From positions 4,330,607 to 4,374,200 of the forward strand of contig CP070758.1 in NCBI GenBank assembly GCA_020348925.1: a DNA stretch of 43,594 nt, read 5' to 3'. Both the position numbers and the translations under genes were made by a program. This DNA comes from Gemmatimonadota bacterium. GTDB lineage: Bacteria > JBHIER01 > G020348925. Below, piece by piece: positions 9,601 to 19,126 of this stretch. The notes below the pieces were generated by a model. It did no database searches, was not told where the DNA came from, and worked only from the letters and a program-made list of their open reading frames with translations. How positions within the stretch are numbered: position 1 is the first letter of the stretch; each line of letters begins with the position of its first letter.

Positions 9601-10351
9601 CGCTACCACAAGAGATGAAAGGCTCTTCATTACTCTGAATAGAAAGCCTGGCATTCCCGGGATCGAGCAGATCCCAGTCGAAATGAGCCAGATCTTGTGT
9701 TCGATCAGTGGGGAGAACATTCGTGAGGGAGAGAGCTGTTGAATCAAAATTGAGGGTGAGTGAGATTTGGGACAATGCTATCTCACTGTAAAGGTTGAGG
9801 AAAACTACATTGCTTTCACTTCCCGGTACTCCAGAGGTTCCAAAAATCCGTAATGCATTTCCTCCCATAACAGTGAACATGCCGTCGTAGGTAATCACGG
9901 GTATTTCATTGGCCGCAGAGTCACCTATATCAACATTTAATAGAACTAAGGGATATTCTCCAGGTAATGCATATTTTTCCACATCAAAGTAAATATCAAC
10001 TATAGATCCGGTACCTGCTATAATTCCAGGCCGACACTTAACAATTGCAAGCTTCAATTGACCTGGATCTGGATCACTCCATTCAAAGATATAAATAAAA
10101 CTCGAGTCAGTTCGTTCAGTAGGTGAAATATCTGAAATCGACAGGACATTCGGATTGAAAGTTAAGTGCAACCCTATACCAGCAACCTCCCCCACTTCAG
10201 AATTATCCAACTCAATTTGGACAACATTATCTTTACTCCCCGGAATTCCAAAACCATCACCAACGGAGAGAACTGCTTGCTGTGCTCTGGTGGGGGAGAT
10301 TGCCAGAGACACAACGAGTATCACCGAAGGTAACGATGCCCTCGAGTTCAT
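6626..10351 (-). CDS. Large surface protein: six cohesin-like modules, two ASH domains, C-terminal sorting domain
   Basis: Secreted, 1241 residues; signal peptide about 1-23 (to PTRAQQ). Order: cohesin-like 1 and 2 (about 24-285), two ASH/HYDIN-type beta domains (about 287-495; repeats of DFGxV, FxVxNxG, VxFxPxxxG, LxGSG), cohesin-like 3-6 (about 496-1035; 3 and 5 are the most divergent and share QETEPGL), a fibronectin-like segment (about 1040-1140), and a C-terminal domain from residue 1146 with NYPNPFNPST, YNILGQEVKTL and WDGRDERGxEVPCGVYFYRL. That last domain resembles FlgD-like / type IX sorting tags, which take proteins to the cell surface. It has no dockerin, so it could be the anchored partner of the two dockerin proteins downstream. 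GGGAGGTG precedes the ATG. Domains clear; ligand unknown. Confidence 0.88.
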   Translation of the reverse strand: MNSRASLPSVILVVSLAISPTRAQQAVLSVGDGFGIPGSKDNVVQIELDNSEVGEVAGIGLHLTFNPNVLSISDISPTERTDSSFIYIFEWSDPDPGQLKLAIVKCRPGIIAGTGSIVDIYFDVEKYALPGEYPLVLLNVDIGDSAANEIPVITYDGMFTVMGGNALRIFGTSGVPGSESNVVFLNLYSEIALSQISLTLNFDSTALSLTNVLPTDRTQDLAHFDWDLLDPGNARLSIQSNEEPFISCGSGSIAHFIFTVSMEVNSGVYPLQLSDVTVLDSGDASVDVTLFDGNFEIGISDIELSAYEYDFGEVSLTDTAYWLFPVSNRGEVDLTISDVVSNDSDFTVVSPLFPMSVRPGSQLQVSVVFTPTSLGPIQGILTVMSNDPDEDTVFVSLTGSGKDPHIELSVTEIDFGNVQMCTSDEKTFSVINTGTGSLIITSVTSDNPTFRVISPAFPETLSEGSDIEVSLIFEPLRMGVYTGTIDIFSDDQENNHITLPVLGSGVMIGEPTLKVGRTYGTVSDTNWIGISLWNDGLLSQANFVAQYESECLIPLSIEPTPRTAPFSDVSFQETEPGLLSVQLSDVNGLLIDEGFGDILSLGFGVISVETDSILSISLSAVSVLDIVGEAIPVALEDGGFILSTLGDSLFMGESSFEGVVPLILSNTLKMSALQADIVFDTSILKVEEVRKTSRSYVVNIFQWSSREFGVSMVMHSEGSIPSGIGSIADIVFEITQGLPACGVPITFEDVKLTDPAGNEIPMGLGDGVFSVSVTELDILDGSGFIGAEDCPVSIRLFNGQRVASIEFDLKYDQTVLLIAQVLLTMRTIDIESIQYQETEPGLIQVSISDDEGNLIEPGEGPIVEVLCDVTSDAAGGTYPLALSHVTLLDARKAVIPTRTKSGIFTIISGGMRLSIGQASGSPGSSDIIVPMNLDSDASIAAMQFDLSFDTNALQVTDVAKTERSASLNIFQHSTVANGIRLAATGIGTTVPAGTGPVARITFNISDYASPGMYWMELSNVKLADPSGSEFAVTPEGNWFTVLEETAVELSQFKAEYKLGKIFLEWSINGSDELSRFSLHRSLNQGINFVKIYEATSQSEEKVYRFRDDGIEISGLYTYELRAVDIPDQECTLGRTSVDVTDIFPKKFALEQNYPNPFNPSTDIRYQIADSGLPVHTTMKIYNILGQEVKTLLDKHQKPGYYTVSWDGRDERGHEVPCGVYFYRLSIDSGRWSETKRMLLLK

Positions 10352-10431
10352 TGTCCAACACCTCCCTGGATGGAGAAATGTGACGAAAACTTGAATCCCA
10401 TATCAGGCAGAAAAATGTTACTTCCGCAGGA

Positions 10432-10479
10432 TTATGAATTAACACTGCGAGAAATTTCCATTGACTGCCAAAGAGTCAT
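10432..10479 (-). CDS. Possible 15-residue leader peptide ahead of the cohesin genes
   Basis: MTLWQSMEISRSVNS, then TAA. A perfect AGGAGG (10487-10492) stands 7 bases before its ATG, about 34 bases after the predicted transcription start. The stop is 80 bases ahead of the large cohesin gene. It may be a translated leader with a regulatory role, or a chance ORF; there is no run of one amino acid as in classical attenuators. The good Shine-Dalgarno is the only real support. Confidence 0.4.
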   Translation of the reverse strand: MTLWQSMEISRSVNS

Positions 10480-10519
10480 TGGGCAACCTCCTTTTTATTT
10501 GGGAATGATTTTCAAAAAT

Positions 10520-10548
10520 AGTATAGTCAAAGGATAACGCCCTGTCAA
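10520..10548 (-). promoter_or_regulatory. Sigma-70 promoter of the cohesin gene trio
   Basis: On the minus strand, TTGACA (10543-10548), a 17-base spacer and TATACT (10520-10525): a full -35 and 5 of 6 at -10. It lies just past the clpB terminator and points at the cohesin genes, with transcription starting near 10513 and a leader of about 160 bases. Confidence 0.8.
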
Positions 10549-10562
10549 GCTCAATTTTTGTG

Positions 10563-10601
10563 CAGAAAAAAGCCGCTGCACCCCAATAGGATACAGCGGC
10601 T
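10563..10601 (-). terminator. Rho-independent terminator after clpB
   Basis: On the minus strand AGCCGCTG and CAGCGGCT (10571-10578 and 10594-10601) pair as an 8-bp GC-rich stem with a 15-base loop, followed directly by a U-tract (from 10571 downward). It lies 25 bases after the clpB stop and separates the stress cluster from the cohesin promoter. Confidence 0.85.
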
Positions 10602-10625
10602 CTATCATTATATGGATCTATTTCA

Positions 10626-13265
<2,640 letters not shown>

Positions 13266-13297
13266 TCTCGTAATACCTCCAGTGTATGTCCACAGGT

Positions 13298-13502
13298 AGT
13301 TAGCTCCCTTTGGTCGCTAACTTCTCCAGAGGGTCTCACCGACCCTCTGGCGCTTCGCGATCCTCCGCATACTCGGATCGCTCCGCTGTTACCCTTGAAG
13401 GGGGTCTGCCCCCTTCAAACTACCCCCGCTGTTTGGAAATTTGTAGAACTTCCAAACGGTCAAGGCCGGCGAAAAAAATGGGAGCGTATCCCCCTGCTCC
13501 CA
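13298..13502. repeat. Row of six hairpins between the FmdB gene and clpB
   Basis: Six perfect inverted repeats follow one another: 13298-13322 (7-bp arms, AGTTAGC/GCTAACT), 13326-13350 (10 bp, CCAGAGGGTC/GACCCTCTGG), 13357-13381 (7 bp), 13395-13418 (10 bp, TTGAAGGGGG/CCCCCTTCAA, 4-base loop), 13431-13457 (8 bp) and 13479-13502 (7 bp, TGGGAGC/GCTCCCA). They fill most of the 290-base gap. Either a structured clpB leader RNA or a composite mobile repeat would explain it. No ORF with coding character is present. Confidence 0.75.
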
Positions 13503-13555
13503 ATCTCCTCTTGCCGTTCAGCCGTCTCGGCCATATGGCAGTCGATTTTCCGCGT

Positions 13556-13828
13556 CTATTCTTTTTTCGACTCCGCCTTCTCTTTCATCTCTTTCGTCTC
13601 CCCTTTTGACTCACCCTTGTCGGCCTTCTCGGCCTTCTTGTAGCTTTCGCTCCGGTAGTCAGTGACGTAAAACCCCGATCCTCTGAACAGAAATCCGGCT
13701 CCGCCACTAATCAGCCGATGCACACGCCCCCCGCACTGGGGACATCGGCTCAGGGGTTTTTCAGAGATGTTCTGAAACTCCTCAAACCGGTATTGGCACT
13801 TCTTGCATTTATATTCGTATGTCGGCAT
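13556..13828 (-). CDS. FmdB-family zinc-ribbon protein
   Basis: Small zinc-ribbon protein of the FmdB/CxxC_CxxC_SSSS family, 90 residues. The first 45 residues carry the ribbon MPTYEYKCKKCQYRFE...SRCPQCGG, with two CxxC pairs for one zinc. A glycine-rich stretch GAGFLFRGSGFYVTDYR follows, then a charged K/E-rich tail of about 30 residues, which is normal for the family. AAGGAGG precedes the ATG. It follows the sigma-factor gene by 33 bases. Family members often sit beside stress or sigma-factor genes, but their biochemical job is unknown. Confidence 0.9.
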   Translation of the reverse strand: MPTYEYKCKKCQYRFEEFQNISEKPLSRCPQCGGRVHRLISGGAGFLFRGSGFYVTDYRSESYKKAEKADKGESKGETKEMKEKAESKKE

Positions 13829-13861
13829 ACACGACTTCCTCCTTCAAACACCCGGGAGCCA

Positions 13862-14725
13862 CTATGTGAGATGGCTCTTCAATCTCCGGCTCCGCGATGC
13901 ATGTCTGAGACGGCGAATGGCCCTGACCTTGATCTGTCTGGCCCGTTCTCTGGAGACACCGTATTTGTCGCCGATCTCTTTCAGAGTGTATGTCTTGTTC
14001 GTTCCAATTCCAAAATAGAGTCTGAGCGTTTCCGCCTCTCGGGGCGTCAGGGTCTTCAATGCTTCATTGATGGCTTTGAGTCGAGACTCCGAGAGAAGAT
14101 CCGTATCCGGGGCCAGCTGGCCCTCGTCCTCGAGAACCTCATGCAGATCTCGATCCCCATCACTGGGAAAAGGCGCATCCATGGAAGCATGTTTCGAAGA
14201 GAGGCTGAGTGTCTCCAGCACCTCTCCGTCGCCCATCTCCAAATGCTGGGCAATCTCCACTGCAGTCGGCGGCCGCTCCAGCTCTTGCTCGAGAGCACCG
14301 GATATCTTCCCAATCTTATGGAGTGCATTAATGCGGTTGATGGGAAGACGGACAACCCGCGTCTGATCCGCCAGGGCCTGGGTAATGGCCTGCCGGATCC
14401 ACCAGACAGCATAGGAAATGAATTTAAACCCTTTGGTCTCATCGAACTTCTTCGCTGCCTTAATAAGACCGAGATTTCCCTCGTTGATGAGATCCAAGAG
14501 CGGCAATCCCTGCCCCTTGTATTCAACCGCGACGCTCACGACAAAACGGAGGTTCGATTTGACCAATGTGTCGAGGGCGTCCTGCTTACCCTTCCGTATC
14601 TTCTTCGCCAACTGAACCTCCTGCTCGGCCGTCAGCAGTGGAATGTTGCTGATCTCTTTCAAATAGAGCGCCAGGTGCTCATCTTCGACGGACAACGGTC
14701 CTTTTCTGTCAGAAAAATCTGCCAT
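13862..14725 (-). CDS. rpoD: RNA polymerase sigma factor, primary (RpoD/SigA) type
   Basis: Sigma-70 family factor, 287 residues, the size of primary sigma factors in Bacteroidetes, which lack region 1.1. Region 1.2 (about 13-45, DEHLALYLKEISNIPLLTAEQE) is present, which points to group 1 or 2. Region 2 has NLRFVVSVA, LLDLINEGNLGLIKAAKKFD and FISYAVWWIRQAI, close to the Bacteroidetes RpoD wording. Region 3 follows, then region 4.2 with YTLKEIGDKYGVSRERARQIK and a SRSRRLKSHL end. AAGGAGG lies upstream. It sits 54 bases after dnaK and before fmdB-clpB, so part of its expression could follow heat stress. Whether it is the housekeeping factor or a close paralogue cannot be settled here. Confidence 0.85.
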   Translation of the reverse strand: MADFSDRKGPLSVEDEHLALYLKEISNIPLLTAEQEVQLAKKIRKGKQDALDTLVKSNLRFVVSVAVEYKGQGLPLLDLINEGNLGLIKAAKKFDETKGFKFISYAVWWIRQAITQALADQTRVVRLPINRINALHKIGKISGALEQELERPPTAVEIAQHLEMGDGEVLETLSLSSKHASMDAPFPSDGDRDLHEVLEDEGQLAPDTDLLSESRLKAINEALKTLTPREAETLRLYFGIGTNKTYTLKEIGDKYGVSRERARQIKVRAIRRLRHASRSRRLKSHLT

Positions 14726-14759
14726 CTCAGCACTCGCCTCCTTGACTGTGCGAATTATT

Positions 14760-14776
14760 CGACTACTTTGTAGTCG
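14760..14776 (-). other. Hairpin between dnaK and the sigma-factor gene
   Basis: CGACTAC-TTT-GTAGTCG, perfect 7-bp arms, directly after the dnaK stop and ahead of the sigma-factor Shine-Dalgarno. Without a U-tract it is more likely an RNA-processing or stability element, or a weak stop, than a full terminator. Confidence 0.5.
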
Positions 14777-14779
14777 ATA

Positions 14780-16696
14780 TTAATCGACAACTTCGTAATC
14801 GGCCTCCACGGCCGCTTCATCAGCTCCCTCAGTCCCTTTTCTCTTCTCCTTGGGCTCCTCGGTACGGGGACTCCCAGCCTGAGCCTGTTGTTGTGCGGTG
14901 GTCTGTTGATAGAGAGTGGCAGCGGCTTGATGCCAGATCTGAGTGAGGGCTTCGGTCGCCGACTTGATCTCGTCTCCATTGTCGACCTTGATAGCTTCCT
15001 TGACTCGGTTCACAGCAGCTTCAACTTTGGCCTTCGTGTCCGCATCGAGTTTGTCGCCCATCTCTTTGAGGTTCTTTTCTGTCTCGTACACCATTTGATC
15101 GGCCCTATTCTTGACGTCAATCGTCTCTCGACGTTTTTTATCCTCATCGGCATGAGACTCGGCATCCTTCACCATCTTATCGATCTCCTGATCGGTTAAA
15201 CCGCTGGAAGCCTCAATACGGATGGACTGCTCTTTGCCGGTCGCCTTGTCCTTGGCGGACACGTTCAGGATACCATTGGCATCGATGTCGAAAGCTACCT
15301 CAATCTGCGGTATCCCCCTCGGTGCGGGTGGAATACCGTCGAGATGGAACCGGCCGATGGTCCGGTTATCGATGGCCATTTCTCGCTCACCCTGGAGAAC
15401 ATGAATTTCTACAGAGGTCTGACTGTCGGCTGCTGTGGTAAAGATCTCGCCCTTTTTGGTCGGGATGGTCGTATTCCGCTGAATGAGTTTTGTGCACACG
15501 CCACCCAGGGTCTCAATTCCCAGAGAGAGAGGTGTCACATCCAGCAGGAGCACATCCTTCACCTCGCCGGCCAGGACGCCCGCCTGAATGGCGGCACCGA
15601 CGGCCACGACTTCATCCGGATTCACCCCTTTATGAGGATCCTTGCCAAACAACGTTTTCACAGTCTCCTGCACCTTCGGAATCCGCGTCGATCCGCCGAC
15701 AAGGATCACCTCATCGATGTCCTTCGGCTCCAGCCCGGCATCCTTCAGGGCCTGCTGACACGGTCCCACTGTCCTGTCAATGAGATCGTCGATCAACTGC
15801 TCCAACTTGGCCCTGGTGAGGGAGAGGTTCAGGTGCTTCGGGCCGCTGGCGTCAGCCGTAATAAAGGGGAGATTGATCTCCGTCTGGGATGTGGACGACA
15901 GCTCACATTTGGCCTTTTCGGCCGCCTCCTTCAAGCGCTGTAAAGCCATGGGATCGGTCCGAAGATTGATTCCCTCCTGCTTTTTGAACTCGTCACACAG
16001 CCAGTCGATAATCCGCTGGTCGAAATCATCTCCGCCCAAGTGCGTATCTCCATTGGTCGACTTCACTTCAAAAACACCCTCGCCCAATTCCAATATGGAA
16101 ATATCAAAAGTTCCGCCACCCAGGTCAAAGACGGCGATCTTCTCGTTGCTCTTCTTGTCGAGACCATAGGCCAGGGATGCCGCCGTCGGCTCGTTGATGA
16201 TGCGGAGCACCTCGAGACCGGCGATTCGCCCGGCGTCCTTCGTCGCCTGACGCTGGCTGTCGTTGAAGTACGCCGGTACCGTAATCACCGCCTGTGTGAC
16301 TTTTTGGCCAAGGTAATCCTCGGCCGTCTGCTTCATCTTCTGTAGAACCATGGCCGATATCTCAGGCGGTGTGTATTTCTTGTCCTCGATCTCCACGGTG
16401 GCCAAATCATTCGTGCCGCTTACTACTTTAAAGGGAACGGTCTTCATCTCCTGACCGACTTCACTATAGCGACGACCCATAAACCGCTTGATGGAAAAGA
16501 CCGTATTTTGCGGATTTGTGATGGCCTGCCGCTTTGCCACCTGCCCCACATGCCGCTCCCCGGACTTGGTAAAGGCAACCACCGACGGTGTCGTCCGGCT
16601 CCCCTCTGAGCTGGGGATAACGACCGGATCACCGCCTTCCATGACGGCCACACAGGAGTTCGTCGTTCCTAAATCTATGCCAATTACTTTTGCCAT
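14780..16696 (-). CDS. dnaK: Chaperone DnaK (Hsp70)
   Basis: Cytoplasmic Hsp70, 638 residues, full length. The nucleotide-binding domain starts with [18 protein letters not shown] and has [45 protein letters not shown] and [15 protein letters not shown]. The substrate-binding domain starts near [14 protein letters not shown] and the lid ends in the usual EVVD. GGGGG precedes the ATG. It lies between hsp20 and the sigma-factor gene. Neither dnaJ nor grpE is in the window, which differs from the common grpE-dnaK-dnaJ order. A 12-bp stem precedes it; I find no CIRCE box for HrcA. Confidence 0.98.
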   Translation of the reverse strand: MAKVIGIDLGTTNSCVAVMEGGDPVVIPSSEGSRTTPSVVAFTKSGERHVGQVAKRQAITNPQNTVFSIKRFMGRRYSEVGQEMKTVPFKVVSGTNDLATVEIEDKKYTPPEISAMVLQKMKQTAEDYLGQKVTQAVITVPAYFNDSQRQATKDAGRIAGLEVLRIINEPTAASLAYGLDKKSNEKIAVFDLGGGTFDISILELGEGVFEVKSTNGDTHLGGDDFDQRIIDWLCDEFKKQEGINLRTDPMALQRLKEAAEKAKCELSSTSQTEINLPFITADASGPKHLNLSLTRAKLEQLIDDLIDRTVGPCQQALKDAGLEPKDIDEVILVGGSTRIPKVQETVKTLFGKDPHKGVNPDEVVAVGAAIQAGVLAGEVKDVLLLDVTPLSLGIETLGGVCTKLIQRNTTIPTKKGEIFTTAADSQTSVEIHVLQGEREMAIDNRTIGRFHLDGIPPAPRGIPQIEVAFDIDANGILNVSAKDKATGKEQSIRIEASSGLTDQEIDKMVKDAESHADEDKKRRETIDVKNRADQMVYETEKNLKEMGDKLDADTKAKVEAAVNRVKEAIKVDNGDEIKSATEALTQIWHQAAATLYQQTTAQQQAQAGSPRTEEPKEKRKGTEGADEAAVEADYEVVD

Positions 16697-16728
16697 TTTA
16701 TTTGTACCCCCTTACGTGTCAAATAAGA

Positions 16729-16762
16729 GTTGGCGAAGGGCGTAAAAGTTCCCTTCGCCAAC
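16729..16762 (-). other. Long intercistronic hairpin between hsp20 and dnaK
   Basis: GTTGGCGAAGGG and CCCTTCGCCAAC form a perfect 12-bp stem with a 10-base loop, 29 bases after the hsp20 stop and 32 before dnaK. On the minus strand it is followed by TCTTATTTG, a poor U-tract, so it may terminate part of the transcripts or set different hsp20 and dnaK levels. Confidence 0.6.
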
Positions 16763-16791
16763 CGTACACTTTCATACCGTGTTGAGAATGT

Positions 16792-17238
16792 CTACTTCAC
16801 CTCAACAGCAACTTCCTTCGGCTTCACCTCTTCGGCTTTGGGGAGGGTGATTTTCAGAACTCCGTTCTCGTATTTTGCCGAAGCTTTATCAGCCACAACC
16901 AGAGTCGGAAGTGCAAAGGTTCTGGCGAATGAACCGTAGCTGCGTTCAACACTGTGATAGTCCGCCTCCTTTACCTCCTTCTCCTGCTTCTTCTCGCCCT
17001 TCAGGGTCAATATGTTGTCCTTGATGGTCACGTGGATGTCTTTCTGCTCCATTCCGGGGACTTCGGCCTCCACGACAACTTCATGGTCCGTCTCATGAAC
17101 ATCGACATCCGGATTCCACATTCGGTCCCCAAGATCCCGCCGTGCCGGAAATCTCTGAATAAAATCTTCAAAAAGACGGTCCATTTCATCCCGGAACTGG
17201 AAGACGTCTCTCGCCGGGCGCCATCGTACTAACGTCAT
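16792..17238 (-). CDS. Small heat-shock protein Hsp20
   Basis: Alpha-crystallin type holdase that keeps unfolding proteins soluble for DnaK/ClpB. It has 148 residues from the ATG at 17238, chosen because AAGGAGGTGA stands at ideal distance and the product then begins MTLVRWRPARDVFQFRDEMDRLF as in the family. An upstream in-frame start would add 34 residues that look non-coding. The alpha-crystallin domain runs about 45-138 (NPDVDVHETDHEVVVEAEVPGM, LTLKGEKKQ, and the closing A-x-x-x-N-G-V-L-x-I-x-x-P, seen as AKYENGVLKITLPK). First gene of the stress cluster, with a candidate sigma-54 promoter upstream. Confidence 0.95.
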   Translation of the reverse strand: MTLVRWRPARDVFQFRDEMDRLFEDFIQRFPARRDLGDRMWNPDVDVHETDHEVVVEAEVPGMEQKDIHVTIKDNILTLKGEKKQEKEVKEADYHSVERSYGSFARTFALPTLVVADKASAKYENGVLKITLPKAEEVKPKEVAVEVK

Positions 17239-17309
17239 TTTTGTCACCTCCTTCAGTATGTTCGTATCGTAACTTGCGTCTTTTTTCGCGCGTTGCACTC
17301 TGGTATATC

Positions 17310-17324
17310 GCAATTTTTGTGCCA
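17310..17324 (-). promoter_or_regulatory. Candidate sigma-54 (-24/-12) promoter of hsp20
   Basis: On the minus strand TGGCACAAAAATTGC matches the sigma-54 consensus TGGCAC-N5-TTGC with the required GG-N10-GC spacing. It points to hsp20 and would give a leader of about 60 bases. Confidence 0.6.
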
Positions 17325-17493
17325 AAAACCAAATGACCAAAATGCATCATAACTGAAAGAGGCCTTTTACTTTTTATTCTTAGAAATTACAATAGCTTAC
17401 AAATTTCAACGATATCCTTCCAGAAAAGTGGTGTGTAATATACGAAAATAAAATTGCGATGTCAAGCTGACAATGAAATTTATTTATTTGTGC

Positions 17494-17520
17494 CCATATG
17501 TCTCAATTAGGACAATATGG
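17494..17520. promoter_or_regulatory. Inverted repeat, possible activator site
   Basis: Core TGTCTCAATTAGGACA (17499-17514). The arms extend to CCATATGTC on the left and GACAATATGG on the right with one extra base. It lies about 180 bases upstream of the -24/-12 element, a usual distance for a sigma-54 enhancer-binding protein. The assignment is inference. Confidence 0.45.
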
Positions 17521-17674
17521 CAGTAACTCGTCCTATTCGGCAGTACGTAAGGCGAAAGGGAGAATGCGCATTCAAAGAATGATCTTTCGTCATTTTTTCT
17601 GGTTTTTATAAAAAAGAAACGCTTTTACAGAAACATGTTGTGTCCTTAAGGACTTTTTGATATACTTAGAGATA

Positions 17675-18163
17675 ATGAGTTCCGGGCAGATTCAAAATGA
17701 CTCTGAGATCAAATTTATAGCCGATACAATGTTGGGCCGATTGGCGAAATGGCTTCGGATATTGGGTTATGATACGCTGTATCCCGGACAGGAATCGGAT
17801 CAGCGGTTGGCCAGAATTGCGGCCGAAGAAGGTCGTATACTCTTAACGAGAGACACAGAATTGGCCTCGCGAAAGGGATTTCGAAAACTCCTCGTGGACA
17901 GTGATCGTCTGGCGGAACAATTATCCCAGGTGATCGAGGCTTTTCATCTCAAGACGAACGATCGTATTCTATCACTGTGTCTTTTGTGCAATTGTCCCTT
18001 GAGAGAGATTCAAAAAGATTCGGTTCGGGATAAGGTCCCGCCCTATGTTTTCCAAACGCAATCCCGCTTTTTTCAATGCCCTGAATGCGATAAGATTTTC
18101 TGGCCCGGCACGCACCTGGATCACATTCGGACCGAGTTGGAGAGACTTGGGTTTGTTCTTTGA
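17675..18163 (+). CDS. Mut7-C RNase domain protein with zinc ribbon
   Basis: About 162 residues of the Mut7-C family (PF01927): a PIN-like nuclease fold (about 10-85) fused to a zinc ribbon. Visible are FIADTMLGRLAKWLRILGYDT, ILLTRDTELASR and two CxxC pairs, CLLCNCPL and CPECDKIFWPGTH. The acidic residues Asp in FIAD, Asp in GYDT and Asp in TRD fit a metal-dependent nuclease site. The start is uncertain: the ATG at 17675 has only weak AGAG ahead, while a TTG at 17657 has AAGGA 4 bases upstream. A TTGTGT-N17-TATACT element ending at 17666 would make the ATG form almost leaderless. Substrate not known. Confidence 0.85.
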   Translation: MSSGQIQNDSEIKFIADTMLGRLAKWLRILGYDTLYPGQESDQRLARIAAEEGRILLTRDTELASRKGFRKLLVDSDRLAEQLSQVIEAFHLKTNDRILSLCLLCNCPLREIQKDSVRDKVPPYVFQTQSRFFQCPECDKIFWPGTHLDHIRTELERLGFVL

Positions 18164-18287
18164 ACAACAGCGGGACTGTTCGTGGATGCTGCATTCCTCT
18201 CAATGGCCGTTCTGACTGATAGTGCTTCCGCGACCGTCATAGCGAGGGACGAAATCCCGGAACAATCTCGAAAGGAGATGGCAAGCA

Positions 18288-19103
18288 GTGAACCGTGTTG
18301 AGATCATTGCCATCGGAAACGAAATTCTGACTGGACGAGTACTGGACTCCAATTCCAATTGGCTGGCCAAGGCTTTTACCGCCGTAGGCGGTGAGGTCAC
18401 CCGATGTGTGGTTGTACGAGATGTTGTTGACGAAATCGTGAGAGAGGTGCAAAACGCCAGAGCGAACAAGGCCCGGATCATCATCACCACCGGCGGGTTG
18501 GGACCCACCTTTGACGATAGAACTCTGGAGGCCGTTGCCCAGGCCCTCGATCGACCGCTGGTGCTCCATGCCGATGCCCTGGAATGGATCATTCAGAAGT
18601 ATGAGGACCTCAAGAGGGAGGGATACGTCGACTCCGACGACATCACTCCCAGCCGCGAGAAGATGGCTCACGTACCGGACGATTCGATACCGCTGCCTAA
18701 TACGGTTGGGGCCGCACCGGGCGTCATGATTGAGCTAAAAGGCTGCACCTTGTTCTGTCTACCGGGTGTCCCGGCCGAGATGAAGGCCATCTTTGAAGAG
18801 CATGTGGAGGAAAAATTACGATCAATCTTCGGATCTCAGGTTTTTATCGAAAGGAATATCACCACCGATGTGAGTGACGAATCGAAGATAGTCCCCATCA
18901 TCGAAGCAGTTATGAAGGAAGTCGAGGGAGTCTATTTAAAATCAAAACCAACTCACTTCGGCAAAGACGTCCGCATCGGTGTCCGCATCACGGCGTCGGG
19001 GGAAGACGAAACAGAGTTAAAGGAGAGACTCGAAAGAACCGTTACGGTCCTTGAGGTTCAACTTAAAAGAAAAGGTCATTTGATTCTCGATCACGCAAAA
19101 TAA
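18288..19103 (+). CDS. CinA-like protein, molybdopterin-binding fold (COG1058)
   Basis: Competence/damage-inducible CinA N-terminal domain, 271 residues. It has the family wording IIAIGNEILTGRVLDSNSNWLA, IIITTGGLGPTFDDRT and LPNTVGAAPGVMIE...LFCLPGVPAEMKAI. In longer relatives this domain acts as an ADP-ribose or dinucleotide pyrophosphatase and is followed by a PncC nicotinamide-nucleotide deamidase. That domain is absent here, so only the first activity is expected. It starts with GTG, with AAGGAGA nine bases upstream. It lies 23 bases before the next gene, probably in one transcript. Confidence 0.9.
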   Translation: MNRVEIIAIGNEILTGRVLDSNSNWLAKAFTAVGGEVTRCVVVRDVVDEIVREVQNARANKARIIITTGGLGPTFDDRTLEAVAQALDRPLVLHADALEWIIQKYEDLKREGYVDSDDITPSREKMAHVPDDSIPLPNTVGAAPGVMIELKGCTLFCLPGVPAEMKAIFEEHVEEKLRSIFGSQVFIERNITTDVSDESKIVPIIEAVMKEVEGVYLKSKPTHFGKDVRIGVRITASGEDETELKERLERTVTVLEVQLKRKGHLILDHAK

Positions 19104-19126
19104 TCATCAACCTCTTTAATGAACAA

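Larger units (their letters stand above)
17239..17674. promoter_or_regulatory. Divergent control region between hsp20 and the Mut7-C gene
   Basis: AT-rich gap of 436 bases without coding signs. It holds the candidate sigma-54 promoter of hsp20 (17310-17324), an imperfect inverted repeat (17494-17520), a direct repeat GGCAGTA at 17519-17525 and 17539-17545 (exactly 20 bases apart), and the palindrome GTCCTTAAGGAC (17642-17653) just ahead of the plus-strand gene. Confidence 0.6.

Noticed and set aside
13718-14773. 351-codon plus-strand ORF opposite the FmdB and sigma-factor genes
   Set aside because: Fully antisense to two clear genes, with no recognisable motif.
16729-16762. CIRCE operator for HrcA before dnaK
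   Set aside because: The inverted repeat does not match TTAGCACTC-N9-GAGTGCTAA and the spacer is 10 bases; it is a different stem.
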